From Akebia trifoliata (lineage: Eukaryota > Streptophyta > Magnoliopsida > Ranunculales > Lardizabalaceae): a stretch of DNA of 64,000 bases. Shown here piece by piece: positions 50,897 through 61,637 of the stretch. The stretch lies in assembly GCA_017979445.1 (NCBI GenBank), contig CM030704.1, forward strand, positions 11,143,658 to 11,207,657, given 5' to 3'. How positions within the stretch are numbered: the first letter of the stretch is position 1; each line of letters opens with the position of its first letter. Under the pieces are notes generated by a model. It saw only the letters and a list, made by a program, of their open reading frames with translations, made no database searches and was not told the DNA's origin. Made by a program: the position numbers and the translations under genes.

Positions 50897-52420
50897 CTAG
50901 AGATTTTCAATTCATCATAGTTGTTGTGCCCTTTATAGCTCAACTTGAAATCTAGCTTTTTTTTTATTCATTTTTTTTCAATGGTATATGTATATTGTCT
51001 GTACCACACTTGCACCCTTAGAGACGTGTCTCAAGGCATTGTAATAAGCTTAATCCAAACATAACAATTGGAGTTCTCTAATCACAAACCAAGCAGTAAT
51101 CATTCAGTTTCCATATTGCCAACAAGGGTGGACTTGAGAGAGGCCGGAGAGGGAGAGTAAGGACTAGGGAGTGGAGTAGTTTTGTTTTTTTTTCTCCCCC
51201 CCCCCCCCTTTTGAGTAGGTCTACTTTATTCCTTTGAATGAGGCAGGTAATTATGGAGGGGATTTTTAGTTATTTACTAAGAATAACGTCAACCCTTGTT
51301 ACTGGTCCTGCAGCAACTATTGATTTTCGTAGTTGTCACCTGACTGATCAACATATTGTGTCTGAGTGCCTTTTTTCAGAATGCATGCCCTTGACACAAT
51401 CAGTAGCCTCTCCCTTAGGCCATCCACAAGGTTGCCTTTAACTATGTTCGCTAGGGCGATGGCACCTTAAGGGGTGCCTTGAAACCTCCAATCCTTTACT
51501 TCCTTAAGCTTATCCGCCTTCATGGAAGCTGGTCTGTCCCCATTGCTCATGAATTGATCCTCCAGGGGCACTCTGTGTACTTCGACACGCGGTGTGTCTC
51601 GCTATCATGTTGTTTTGAGTTTGGTACATGCTAAGCAATTCCTTTGATGCGTCTAATTAGGATGCACCATTTACACCCACCATACTATAAGGTCTTGTAT
51701 AGTTGCTTAAAAATTTCTTCTTGCAGAATTTTTATTTTTATTGAGAAGTATTCTTTTATCTGGTAACATAGAACTCATCTGAAAAAGATGTTTACAAGAA
51801 TTATTCACTATTTGAATGAGGTCTTTCATTGAAAACCTGTCTGGATAAGTTTTCTAGGTGTAGTCATAAGGATCCTTATGATGTATTTTTTATGTTTAAG
51901 TGTGTGTGCTACTGTCTAAATGCTTGAAAATGGCATGTCTGCCCATTATTTTTCTTTGTTTTTTAGAATATTCATTGATGTTGTGAAATCTTGTGTGCCT
52001 CCTGGTGTTTCATTCTTTAGCTGTTATTTCAATGGGGGACCTCAATTAGTGGTTGAGGAGATCGACCAAGGAGGCTCTACCTTATAGCAACAATAACCAT
52101 ACAAATATTTCGCCAAAGAGAATCCTGATTATCTTTTTGACATGAGAATTTTATTTTTCAATTTTTTTTCCTAATTTAACATTGTTTCAATACCCTAGTT
52201 TGTTTCCTAGTCATATGAGTGCATTGTGTGGATCATTGCTTAAAAATCATTGATAGATTGTATTTAGTGCAACCTTAAATGTACTGATCAATACAACTGA
52301 CACTTTATGGACTCACCCCCACCTTCACGCTTATTTATATATCTAAAAAAATAATGCATATGGAATATAAGAGGGTCACAGGATAATACTTAATACCAAA
52401 AATAACAACTCGTGTCAAAT
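50897..52420 (+). other. Mostly unassigned DNA with a coding-like tract
   Basis: A run of 14 C lies at about 51196-51209. The tract 51968-52085 follows TTTTTTAG and is open, with IDVVKSCVPPGVSF and GGPQLVVEEIDQGGS before two stops. It looks like a broken exon of unknown family. Nothing else recognised. Confidence 0.35.
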
Positions 52421-52639
52421 GCACAAGTATTTGTATTTTGTATGGTTTCTATTGCTTAGTTTCTTTCCAACAACAATGTATTTGCCCATTTTTCACTAGT
52501 ACATTTGTGATGTTTCTTCGTGAAGATGGTAGTTTAAGACCTAAAGTCATTCAATCACACATTTATTTGAAAGATTGGCATGGAGAAAGCAAATGTTCAC
52601 ATATGTTGCAGCTTCTTGGACAAATTAGGCAGAAAAAAA

Positions 52640-52775
52640 AGAAGTGGATTATGAAATTTGTAATTTGCATCTTTTTCTGTTTCGGTGAATGGGAGCCCAT
52701 CCAGACTCTTAAGAGCTCTCGAGGGTTGAAACAAGGGGACCCCTGTTTCAAATTGTTTCAGTTTCTGTAAGTGGG
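52640..52775 (+). pseudogene. LINE reverse-transcriptase fragment
   Basis: SSRGLKQGDP (52716-52745) is the LINE RT block usually followed by L-S-P-F-L-F. The preceding VSVNGSPS is in another frame, so a frameshift separates them. No other RT block is nearby. Confidence 0.6.
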
Positions 52776-53432
52776 TAAATGGCAATAGCATGTAATTTAG
52801 GATGGATTTTGTTGAAAAAATGTAATTTTGGTAAGAGTTGGATTTTGGTCAACAATCCTGAACTTTATATTGATTGACATCCATTGTCCAATCTGAGGGT
52901 GATACAGACTCACATATATAAAATAAATTGACTTCACATTGATTTACTTTAAACATTGATTGGAAGTTTCCTTGATAAGGATCATCCCCTTCGTCAGGTA
53001 TTTTGATTACATCTACTTGTGAGGCAAAATAGATAGAAAGGATGCAGAGAATAAGATGAGATTAACCACATTTTCACTGATTTGTTAATTTCTAATACTA
53101 TCTGTCACTCTTACATTTTCACTGATTCGTTCATTTCTAATATTATCTTTCTTAGTGATTTTTTCATCTATCAGAGAATATTCGTCTTTTCTTCTGCGAC
53201 AAAGCCGGGATAGCATTTGATTCTCCAGATAGGCATCCCATTGTTGAAGCTTTAGTGAAGGACTGTTTTGGTGTAGTCTGAAAATCAGAGCCATGCTATA
53301 ATATTCACTTGAGGGGAAGTTCTTCAGACAATTGACATGAACCAGATAATATTAAGGTGCTTTGAACTTAATTCATATGTGTTCTACAGTGTTCTGTTCA
53401 ACTAATCTTATTCTCGAGTCCAATTTTTTCAG

Positions 53433-53749
53433 TAGGACAATTACTTGGAAGAAGCTTTTAAAATGTGTAATCTTTTAGAAGAATTCAATGAGGATCATGG
53501 AGTGCATCCACCTATAATTCTAGGTGTTTGTGAGTATATCTTTACTGGAAGGTCGGTGCAATGAAATTGGTCATTTGATTTTTGCAAGCTTTTAAGTTTC
53601 TTTGATATATCTTTCAGGGAACTTCATTTTGATTCTGTTTTAATTATTTTACATCTGGGCTGCAGTGTGTCTTCTTTAGCCTGGTTTATGTCAAATCAGA
53701 AAACAAGTTACGTTACTACTAGTCAAAGAGTTCTTGCAAACTCTTTAAA
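53433..53749 (+). pseudogene. Callose synthase (glucan synthase-like) gene fragment, two exons
   Basis: Exon 53433-53551 reads DNYLEEAFKMCNLLEEF, NEDHG and PPIILG, then IFTG. Exon 53666-53749 reads VSSLAWFMSNQKTSYVTTSQ and RVLANSLK. The phase matches across the intron (AG|T) and GT-AG limits are kept. These are consecutive, highly conserved blocks of the plant callose synthase (GSL/CalS) catalytic region, a plasma-membrane enzyme of about 1,900 residues that makes beta-1,3-glucan. Only about 68 codons are present, opening at a TAG. It is a dead fragment. Confidence 0.8.
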
Positions 53750-54010
53750 GTAAGTTCCATTTCCTATAAGTATTTACTGCCTATGTCTATTCCTTTATGT
53801 TCGTATGTGGTACTTATGTTGACGACCAACGCTGGTGGTCAGAATGAAGATAGGTTCAATGGATTTCAAACCCACATTGTGGAATTAAATCTATGTCATT
53901 AATTATCAAACACATTTTGCCTTTACAGTTGAGCTCAACAGGTATGTATTAACCCAGTATTGCCTTTCGGAACCAACTGTAGACATTGTGTACTAGTAGT
54001 GATTCATGAT

Positions 54011-55243
54011 GATGAATTATACTCCATTCAAGGAGAAAGAGAAAGAAGTAGTGATAGAATGGACTCGTTGGACTGGGAAGCAATAACATGTGTAGATGTT
54101 AATGAGATTGTTGATATTGTTCGTAGGGAGTACCTTTTAAGGAAAGAGGGATGAATCACATGCGTGCTGAACGAATCAAGGTACACACAACAATCAATCT
54201 TGAACCCCCAATCTGAAAGCACTCATTAGATGCAAAAGTCCCTTGAAAAGCTGAATATATTTGTGTATTCTTGCAGGATTTCTTGAATCAATTAGTTAGA
54301 GAACATGGAAGCATCGACCTGGAATGGTTAGGAGATGTCCCACCAAACAAAGTAAAGTAAGTCAATAAATAATCTATGATCAATAACATGCAGAATCAAA
54401 AAAGTTTTAATATTAATCTAATTTTCCAAAATATATTGTTTGTAGGGAGTACCTTTTAAGTGTACGGGGACTAGGGATGAAATGCTTGGAGTGCGTGTGG
54501 CTCTTAACACTTCATCACCTTGTTTTCCCAGTAAGATCTAAATTGTATTCTATCTTGTCACTTGTATGCCAAATAGCAAGGAACTGAAATGGCAGGCTGA
54601 ATCTTATGTAAAGTTGACACAAATGTTGGATGAATTGCTGTGAGACTAGGATGGGTCCCACTCCAACCACTGCCTGAGTCCCTTCAGTTGAACCTTCTAG
54701 AGTTGTGAGTATCACACATCAACTAATCAACCTACAAGATTTTCAATTACATGAAACATATTAATCTTGTAGTTCCTGCATTGGTACCCAGTGTAGGAAA
54801 CCATTCAGAAATATCTTTAGTCGCGGCTCTGCACACTTGATCTACGGACATTGTAAGTCTAGAATTATTTACTAAGATTACTCATTTTTTGTTGATTTAC
54901 ATAAGCATCTAATTGACATAGGACAAGAAATTTATATGATTATTTACTGATTGAGTGTATCATGTAAACCTAGGTATGAGCTACATTATCAGATTATTAC
55001 TTTAGGAAATGTTGTGAGACTGGGATGGCTCCCACTCCAACCACTACGCCATTCAGAAAGGTGTGTCATTGCACTCACTAAAACTATTGGATTGAATAAC
55101 TCAATGTGTGATTAATCATAGTAGGCTAAACAGGAATTGTTTCCTTTGGTTTTCATGCAGGTTTTCTGTTCAAAAAGTAAGCCAAACTGCAATGCATGTC
55201 CAATGAGAGCAGAGTGCAAACACTTTGCAAGTGCATTCGCAAG
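54011..55243 (+). pseudogene. DEMETER/ROS1-like 5-methylcytosine DNA glycosylase fragment
   Basis: Seven exon blocks: 54011-54180, 54277-54356, 54446-54530, 54614-54704, about 54781-54852, 54974-55060 and 55162-55243. Readings: SLDWEAITCVDVNEI; DFLNQLVREHGSIDLEWLGD; EYLLSVRGLGMKCLECV (helix-hairpin-helix with the catalytic-type Lys); VDTN-VG then AVRLGWVPLQPLPESLQ; YELHYQIITLGN; VFCSKSKPNCNACPMRAEC. The last has C-x6-C-x2-C-x5-C, the [4Fe-4S] ligands. Family: nuclear enzymes that excise 5-methylcytosine. Stops replace the Arg after VDTNVG (CGA to TGA) and occur at 54794 and 54818. Exon 1 has a frame break. The N-terminal domains and the C-terminal RRM-like part are missing, so it is a pseudogene piece. 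Confidence 0.85.
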
Positions 55244-55997
55244 GTCTGATCACAACCACACCCAATTGTAAAATTTATTCTCTTTTCCCAGTGTTTATAG
55301 AACACAATTTGAATGGTCCCACCAAATTATCTTACCTATATTTTAAAAACCCAAGTGGATGGCACTAAAACATGCACAAATTCAAGTGAGGTTGCTTCTA
55401 CAACCACCTTAATTAGAGATATTTAGCATTTGAGCAAGCCAAGGTACTGACTTGTTGATTTCCATTCCAGTTGTATTTCTAGATCAGTGAAGCTTGTAAA
55501 TCATGATGATGTCCCAAAAGGAACCTATGACACCACGATTTTTTCAAAATCTATGTAAGACATGACATGACGAACTATGGTTGTGTCTCTGCCATGCCCA
55601 AGTAGCAGTTCGACATACAAACCAAACATTTCTATCCCGTCTACTTGGATGCTAGGATCTCATTAAGGACGGATTAAGTTAACTTTTGCCCAAGGGTTTG
55701 GGAATGAAAAGATTTTTGAACATAATATTTCCATTCAATAGTTTTTTCCCATTATTATATTATAGAACCTCCTTTGGAAGCATTGACTTCGAGTAGAGTG
55801 AAACCATGTGATGGACTCACCTCTAACACTCTATTATTAATACTATTAATATAATATATATTTAATTATTATATATATATATATATATATATATATCAAA
55901 GCAACACATCAAAAATCTATATGTAGAGATCATGGCATAGTAGATAGGCAATCATCAGGATATCAAAAATAATTTAATCATATCGAACATTGAATAT
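55244..55997. other. Flank between the glycosylase fragment and the Athila element
   Basis: No gene seen. A (TA)n run of about 28 bp lies at 55869-55896. A short hairpin GCCCAAGGGTTTGGG lies near 55688. No transposon terminus was recognised. Confidence 0.5.
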
Positions 55998-57229
55998 TGA
56001 TGAGTGTCTCCAAACACTCAATTATACGCACATTTTCCGGATATTTATCTTGATTTTTGTACCTATTTCTCTATATTAAGATAATAATCATGATAAGCCT
56101 CAAACCACCACGTTGCATGTTAATTAGACTTAATTATATATAAATAAATTCATTTACTAGATAAATCTAATTACGTGTGTTTCTTGTGCAGAAAATCAAC
56201 AATTTGGAATCAAAATCTCAAGGCAAAAGCATTTGGGCCCACTTTGGAATGCCCTAACACTTTGGAATGTCCTAATCCTTGGAATGCCCTAATCCTTAAC
56301 TCATATTCTCCTCTTTTGTCTTTTTGTGCAAAGAAAAGTGGAGGCTACTTTTAGACTCTTCTACACACATTTTTCTCTATAAATAGAGCCTTCATTTCTA
56401 GAGAAAGGGTCCCATCTTGGTTCTCTTATCCAAGACTCCTTTAATCTAAGGCTCTTTGCCTATTCTCTTATTTTTTGTATTTTCATTTTCTAGTTATTTC
56501 CTTTTGGCTAATTAGTCTTGTAAGAAGTAGAAGAAGAAGAAGTTGTAATTTTCTCCATGAAATGAAGAAAAGTTCTTTCATCTCTTATCTTCCCTCTCTT
56601 GCAATGACATTAGGCTAAGTTCCCCTCCATTGGAGAGTGGAAAAGCCTAGAGCAAGTTCTTGTGTTATTTTTAATTTCATGCCTTTCTTTTATTTAAAAT
56701 GCTTATGAATTCTCTTTAAGTTTCTTGCACCTATTATTCTTAATATAGATACTTTATGCTTAGATTAGATCAAGATAAAGTATGCTTAAACTAGATAATT
56801 GGTAGTAGGAAGTTTTCAAAGAATTCTACTTTGTTTATGTTCCCTTATTTCATTTCATTTGCAAAACTTTCCGATCTAAGGAGCTAACACCAAGCCCTTA
56901 CGATTGAGTTATAAAAAGGGCTGAAACTAAGAATTGCTCATCAACATGTTCTAGGTAGATCCACCTCTAATGGTGTTTTAATTTCATAAGTTTACTTGCT
57001 TTTAATTTCATTTACTTTAGTTCTCTTTTCTAGTAATTTTACATTTTCTTATAAGTTCAAAAATACAAAGAAAAACAGTTTTAATTCCTTTTAGTTAATT
57101 TGAATTTTATCTTCTTAGCTTAACTCTATTCCTCCTTTCTCTTGGGTTCGATCCCCTATTTGCCCCACAAGTAAGTTAAACGTAAGATTATTATTAACTC
57201 CGGTGAGAAGAACAACGATAGTCTCATCA
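55998..57229 (+). repeat. Athila 5' LTR
   Basis: Starts TGATGAGTGTCTCC and ends GATAGTCTCATCA, 1,232 bp, with TATAAATAGAGCC at about 56378-56391 as a TATA box. The five bases before it are AATAT, the expected target duplication, which cannot be checked without the right end. Confidence 0.85.
56379..56387 (+). promoter_or_regulatory. TATA box of the Athila LTR
   Basis: CTATAAATAGAGCC is a near-consensus plant TATA box about 380 bp into the LTR. It is followed by a polyadenylation-like AATGAAG region further down, consistent with U3-R-U5 order. Confidence 0.65.
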
Positions 57230-57234
57230 GAATT

Positions 57235-57253
57235 TTGGCGCCGCTGCCGGGGA
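57235..57253 (+). other. Athila primer-binding site
   Basis: TTGGCGCCGCTGCCGGGGA, 5 bases after the LTR end, nearly identical to the TTGGCGCCGTTGCCGGGGA site shared by Athila elements. Confidence 0.9.
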
Positions 57254-58418
57254 AAGGTAAAGGTAGTAGTGGTAAGTTTTGATTTAAAATTTTTTTTTTT
57301 TTTTTTTTTTATTTTATTTTATTTTTTTTTTGGTTTCTTTCTATAAGTTCAAGTGTTCTTGAGATTTTAAGAGAGAAGAAAGAAGAAAAAAACATTGAAA
57401 AAAAAAAAAAGTCATTCTCGTTTTCTTTTTCACCCTTGACAGCAGAACTTAAACTGACTGTAACTTTCTACTCCGATCTCCGATTATCTATTAGTGTATA
57501 TCGATTTGGGGTAGAACGAAATTTTTATAAAATGTGACAAAGTCAGCAAGATTGCGGTAAGTCAGATTCTGTTTTTGAGTCCATTTACTATCATTTCTGC
57601 TAACATTTCTGTTTTGCTTCTTGTAGGTGAACATTTTTTTTTCTTCTTTTCTTTCAATTTCCTTTAATCTTTAGTTAGGTTTATTTTTCTGTTTTAGAAA
57701 CTCTTGTATAGGATTTCTTGTAATTTTTATTAATTATCCAAGAAGGCTTGGATTGTAATAGACTAAGGAAGGACGACGGGTGGACAATACCGTCACGGCT
57801 CCTTAGGTTCGCACACCAAAATTGGAGTTGGTGGCCTAAGTCGACTCAAACCGTCTTCACCCCGTCTAGCACGGGAGGTAATCCCGAAACACCCACGCCT
57901 CTCTTTGCTAGTGGGTTACTCCTTGCCTTTGTATGTTATTTTTCCAATTTGCACACACTTGGAATAGTTAATTAGGTAGTAAAGAGCACCCCTCTCCTAG
58001 GGATGGCATGATAAGATAAGGATTGGAAGTCATTACCAATTCCTTGCTCTAATTAGGATAATCAATTCACTAGTCATCCAATCAAATTAATTAAAATCAA
58101 TTAGACTTGACTATAGGGCCCACGAGCTCAATAGGAGAAATTCCGCTTCAAGTTGTGCCAATTGCGCTTCTTGGTCATTTTTGTATCTAGTAAGATCTTG
58201 CCCTTTGAGGGGATAGACTCAGTCTATTCAAGAAAGGAAGGTATTTAAGCGTGCTCTTGCTTATGCATTATGCGCCTCCTCCGATCTGGAGATCCGAATG
58301 ATTCAAACTTGACTTCATAGAACCGAGTTGGAAGGCTAGTTGCGCTATTTCTACCCAGTTAGGAGCTGTCTAGCTTTAGGCAACCTATCTAGGTCCAGTC
58401 TTTTCTTTTCGTGATTGT
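57254..58418 (+). other. Athila untranslated leader
   Basis: Contains a run of about 20 T at 57290-57310 and T/A-rich repeats, then mixed sequence. No conserved ORF. Such leaders of 1 kb or more are usual in this lineage. Confidence 0.7.
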
Positions 58419-61400
58419 TTGATCGACTGTGTGATTTGTATGCTTGGTAGACGTTCACAAAATAACGTGTTAGAACCATTTGATCCTGAGATCGAACGTA
58501 CCATCAGTAGGATACGCAAGACACCATCAGTAGTTATGATGGGTGATCGAGAGCGAACTCTCAATGAGCTCTTCGCTCCAGCTTCCGCATCTCCTCCCAC
58601 ATGCATTGTTTTACCGTTGAACAATGCACCTCAGTTTGAAATTAGGGCTGCCACCATCAATATGCTCCCTAAGTTCCACGGTTTAGAGCGTGAACAACCT
58701 TACACCCATCTTAATCGATTCTTGACTATATGTCAAACTTTTAGAAATCAGAATCTAGATGAGGAGAGTATCAAGCTTATTCTGTTCCCGTTATCCTTGG
58801 AAGACCATGCAGCTGCGTGGTTGAACTCCCTAACACCCAATTCCATATCTACCTGGGATGTTCTATCAAAAAAATTTATGGCCAAATTCTACCCCGTGGC
58901 CAAAACTGAGAAAATGAAGGACTCTATTAGAAATTTTAGAGCCCGTCCTGATGATGAATTTTCCCAAACTTGGGAAAGATTCAATGATTTATTGGTCAAG
59001 TGCCCACACCATGGCATTGACAAAGCACAGTTGGTGCAAAGTTTTTATAGAGGATTAACAATGAATCAACGTACCTTAGTCGAGTCAATGCATAAGGGTC
59101 AGTTCATGAACCAGACTCCCAACCAAGCGTACGATTTCCTCGTAGAGTTAGCTGAGAGTGCTCAAAACTGGAGTACTAACCAAGAAGAATTTGATAGAGA
59201 CGATCCGGTTAGGAAGACAGGCATGTATGAGATGAAGGCAGACCCTGATCTCAAAAATGTCATGTGTAGTCTAGTGAGTGGGATGAATAATCTCACGAAG
59301 AAGTTAGATGCCTTTACCATCTCAGCATCCAAACCTCACCTAGACCCTCGTACAATTTCGCAAGTGACTGTCGAACCGAGTTCTTTGTGTGTCATATGCG
59401 ACGGCAATGACCATTTGGTCGAGTGTTGTCCCACCTTGCCTCAAATCAAAGCTGAACAAGCAAATGCGATTAATGGCTATAGTGCTTTTAAGAAGCCAAC
59501 TCCAAACTCTTTTAGCCAAACGTATCACCCAGATAATAGGTTTCATCCTAATTTCTCATACAGACAGAACGAACCTATTCAATCTAGTGGTCCGTCAGGT
59601 TACAATAGGAGTTTTCCTAGGCAATCTGGTTCTTCCACAAACCAAGCCATTGTTCCTCAAGTCCCTTATCAACCCCAACAATCTACCGATTGCAGAGCCA
59701 TCATACCAGATCCCATGACCAATTACCAGCAGCCTGCCCAACAACAGTCGTCCTTAGAATCTATGATTGCCGAGTTGATGAGGCAGCAACAGCAGTTCAT
59801 CCAAACTCAACAGCAAACCCATCAAAATCAAACTCAGATTAACCAGGTCACTGCGCAATCCATAGCTAAGATGGAAGTTCAGTTGGGGCAGTTAGCTCTT
59901 TCCTTGAGTGGGAGAGAGAAAGGTCAATTTCCTAGTCAGACTATCCCTAACCCTAGAGGTCAACCTTTGATTCCAAACGGATCAAAAGGTCAATACGAAG
60001 TAGGAAGCCATTCTGGAGCTCCACAAGACTCAGTCCAGGCTATCCACACCTTGCGTTCGGGAAAGAAGGTGGACAACAAGGTCCAACCTATTGACACGGG
60101 AGAAAAGGTCTTAGAAAAGGACAAAGTTCAAAAAGAAGCCATAGAGTCTCCAACAGAGAAGAAGAAAGATTTGGAAAATCCTCCTATCATTTTGCCAATT
60201 CCAAAAGCTCCATTTTCCCATCGCCTTAGAGATTCTAAAAAAGGTAAGCAGTTTGAGGGTGTCTTAGAAGTCTTCCAAAATGTGCATATCAATATCCCAT
60301 TCCTAGATGCCATTAAGCAGATACCTTCTTATGCGAAATTCTTAAAGGATTTGACCACAGCTAAAAGGAAAACACCATTTCCTCGGGAAGCTATTATGGC
60401 AGCCCAAGCTTCGTCACTCATCCAACAAACGATTGCACCAAAATTTAAGGATCCTGGATGTCCGACAATTTCTATTCATATTGGAAATCAAGTGGTCGAA
60501 AAATGTCTCTTAGACTTAGGGGCCAGTGTGAACCTTTTACCATATTCGGTTTATAAACAATTAGGTTTGGGGGTTTTGAAACCCACAGATATCACGTTGA
60601 GTCTAGCCGATAGGTCCATAAAAATTCCAAAGGGTATAGTTGAGGACGTGATAGTTAAAGTCAAAGATTTCTATTTTCCTGTTGACTTTGTTGTCTTAGA
60701 CACAGAGCCAGTCATCAATTCGAACAGTCATATTCCTATCATCTTAGGACGTCCATTCTTAGCCACGTCTGACGCAGTCATTCGTTGTAGAAACGAAATT
60801 ATGACTTTAGCATTTGGGGATATGAAAGTGAAACTGAACGTCTTCCACAATTTCCAAGGAATTGATGTAGATGATGGTATGGAGGAAGTGAACATGATAG
60901 ATACGCTAGTCAATCAAACGTATCAAGAATTAGGGTACTCTGATCCCCTAACGAAATGTTTGGCTCACTTTGGCCTTGACTTGGACGTAGAAGAGTCTAT
61001 AAGCGAAGTCAATGCTTTGCTTGAATCCGTTCCACTCTTAGATTCTGTGCGGTGGCACGCAAAAGCTGAAAGTCTTCCTGTGCGCACATCCAATCTTGTT
61101 CCTTCTCATGTCGAGCCTCCAAAATTGGAACTCAAGTCTCTTCCAGAGACCTTGAGATATGCATTTCTTGGCAAGAATCAAACCTTGCCTGTGATCATTT
61201 CCTCTCACCTCGATGAAGTCCAAGAGGGAAAGTTGTTAGGAGTATTAAGGGAACATCAAGAAGCTATTGGTTGGAGCATAGCTGACATCAAGGGAATTAG
61301 TCCATCTGTGGTGATGCACCACATTCGTTTAGAGGATTTTGCTAAACCTTCCTTAGAACCTCAGAGACGACTAAATCCTATCATGAAAGACGTGGTTCGA

Positions 61401-61637
61401 ATGGAAGTGATGAAATTGCTAGATGCGGGTATTATCTATCCTTTCTCTGACAGTCGTTGGGTGAGTCCTATACAAGTAGTTCCTAAGAAATCTGGTATTA
61501 CTGTGGTAGTGAACCTAGACAACGAATTAATCCCCACTCGAGTCCAAAATGGATGGAGAGTGTGTATCCATTATAGGAAACTCAACTCGATGACTCCTAA
61601 GGATAATTCCCCTTACCTTTCATTGATCAAATGTTAG
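58419..61637 (+). CDS. Athila gag, protease and RT N-terminus (1,072 codons)
   Basis: One uninterrupted frame. Gag: capsid block with FHGLEREQPYTHLNRFL (about residues 87-103), AAAWLNSL and FYPVAKTEKMKDSI, then the zinc knuckle CVICDGNDHLVECC (residues 323-336, C-x2-C-x4-H-x4-C). A Gln-rich linker of about 130 residues follows. Retropepsin: CLLDLGASVNLLPYSVYKQLG (about residues 697-717), with D-L-G as is normal in Athila. RT start: GWSIADIKGISP, VMHHIRLED, LDAGIIYPFSDSRWVSPIQVVPKK and CIHYRKLN near the end. The frame ends 10 codons after a one-base loss at about 61608-61612. An upstream Met was not chosen because stops occur at once. The first Met of the true gag could be at 58440 (MLGRR). 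Confidence 0.9.
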   Translation: MIDCVICMLGRRSQNNVLEPFDPEIERTISRIRKTPSVVMMGDRERTLNELFAPASASPPTCIVLPLNNAPQFEIRAATINMLPKFHGLEREQPYTHLNRFLTICQTFRNQNLDEESIKLILFPLSLEDHAAAWLNSLTPNSISTWDVLSKKFMAKFYPVAKTEKMKDSIRNFRARPDDEFSQTWERFNDLLVKCPHHGIDKAQLVQSFYRGLTMNQRTLVESMHKGQFMNQTPNQAYDFLVELAESAQNWSTNQEEFDRDDPVRKTGMYEMKADPDLKNVMCSLVSGMNNLTKKLDAFTISASKPHLDPRTISQVTVEPSSLCVICDGNDHLVECCPTLPQIKAEQANAINGYSAFKKPTPNSFSQTYHPDNRFHPNFSYRQNEPIQSSGPSGYNRSFPRQSGSSTNQAIVPQVPYQPQQSTDCRAIIPDPMTNYQQPAQQQSSLESMIAELMRQQQQFIQTQQQTHQNQTQINQVTAQSIAKMEVQLGQLALSLSGREKGQFPSQTIPNPRGQPLIPNGSKGQYEVGSHSGAPQDSVQAIHTLRSGKKVDNKVQPIDTGEKVLEKDKVQKEAIESPTEKKKDLENPPIILPIPKAPFSHRLRDSKKGKQFEGVLEVFQNVHINIPFLDAIKQIPSYAKFLKDLTTAKRKTPFPREAIMAAQASSLIQQTIAPKFKDPGCPTISIHIGNQVVEKCLLDLGASVNLLPYSVYKQLGLGVLKPTDITLSLADRSIKIPKGIVEDVIVKVKDFYFPVDFVVLDTEPVINSNSHIPIILGRPFLATSDAVIRCRNEIMTLAFGDMKVKLNVFHNFQGIDVDDGMEEVNMIDTLVNQTYQELGYSDPLTKCLAHFGLDLDVEESISEVNALLESVPLLDSVRWHAKAESLPVRTSNLVPSHVEPPKLELKSLPETLRYAFLGKNQTLPVIISSHLDEVQEGKLLGVLREHQEAIGWSIADIKGISPSVVMHHIRLEDFAKPSLEPQRRLNPIMKDVVRMEVMKLLDAGIIYPFSDSRWVSPIQVVPKKSGITVVVNLDNELIPTRVQNGWRVCIHYRKLNSMTPKDNSPYLSLIKC

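Noticed and set aside
55680..55700. Hairpin GCCCAAGGGTTTGGG as a Helitron 3' end
   Set aside because: No CTAG or CTRR follows the hairpin, and no TC-type 5' end could be paired with it.
58385..60913. Minus-strand open frames opposite Athila gag-pol
   Set aside because: They are shadows of the long plus-strand frame, without start context or conserved blocks.
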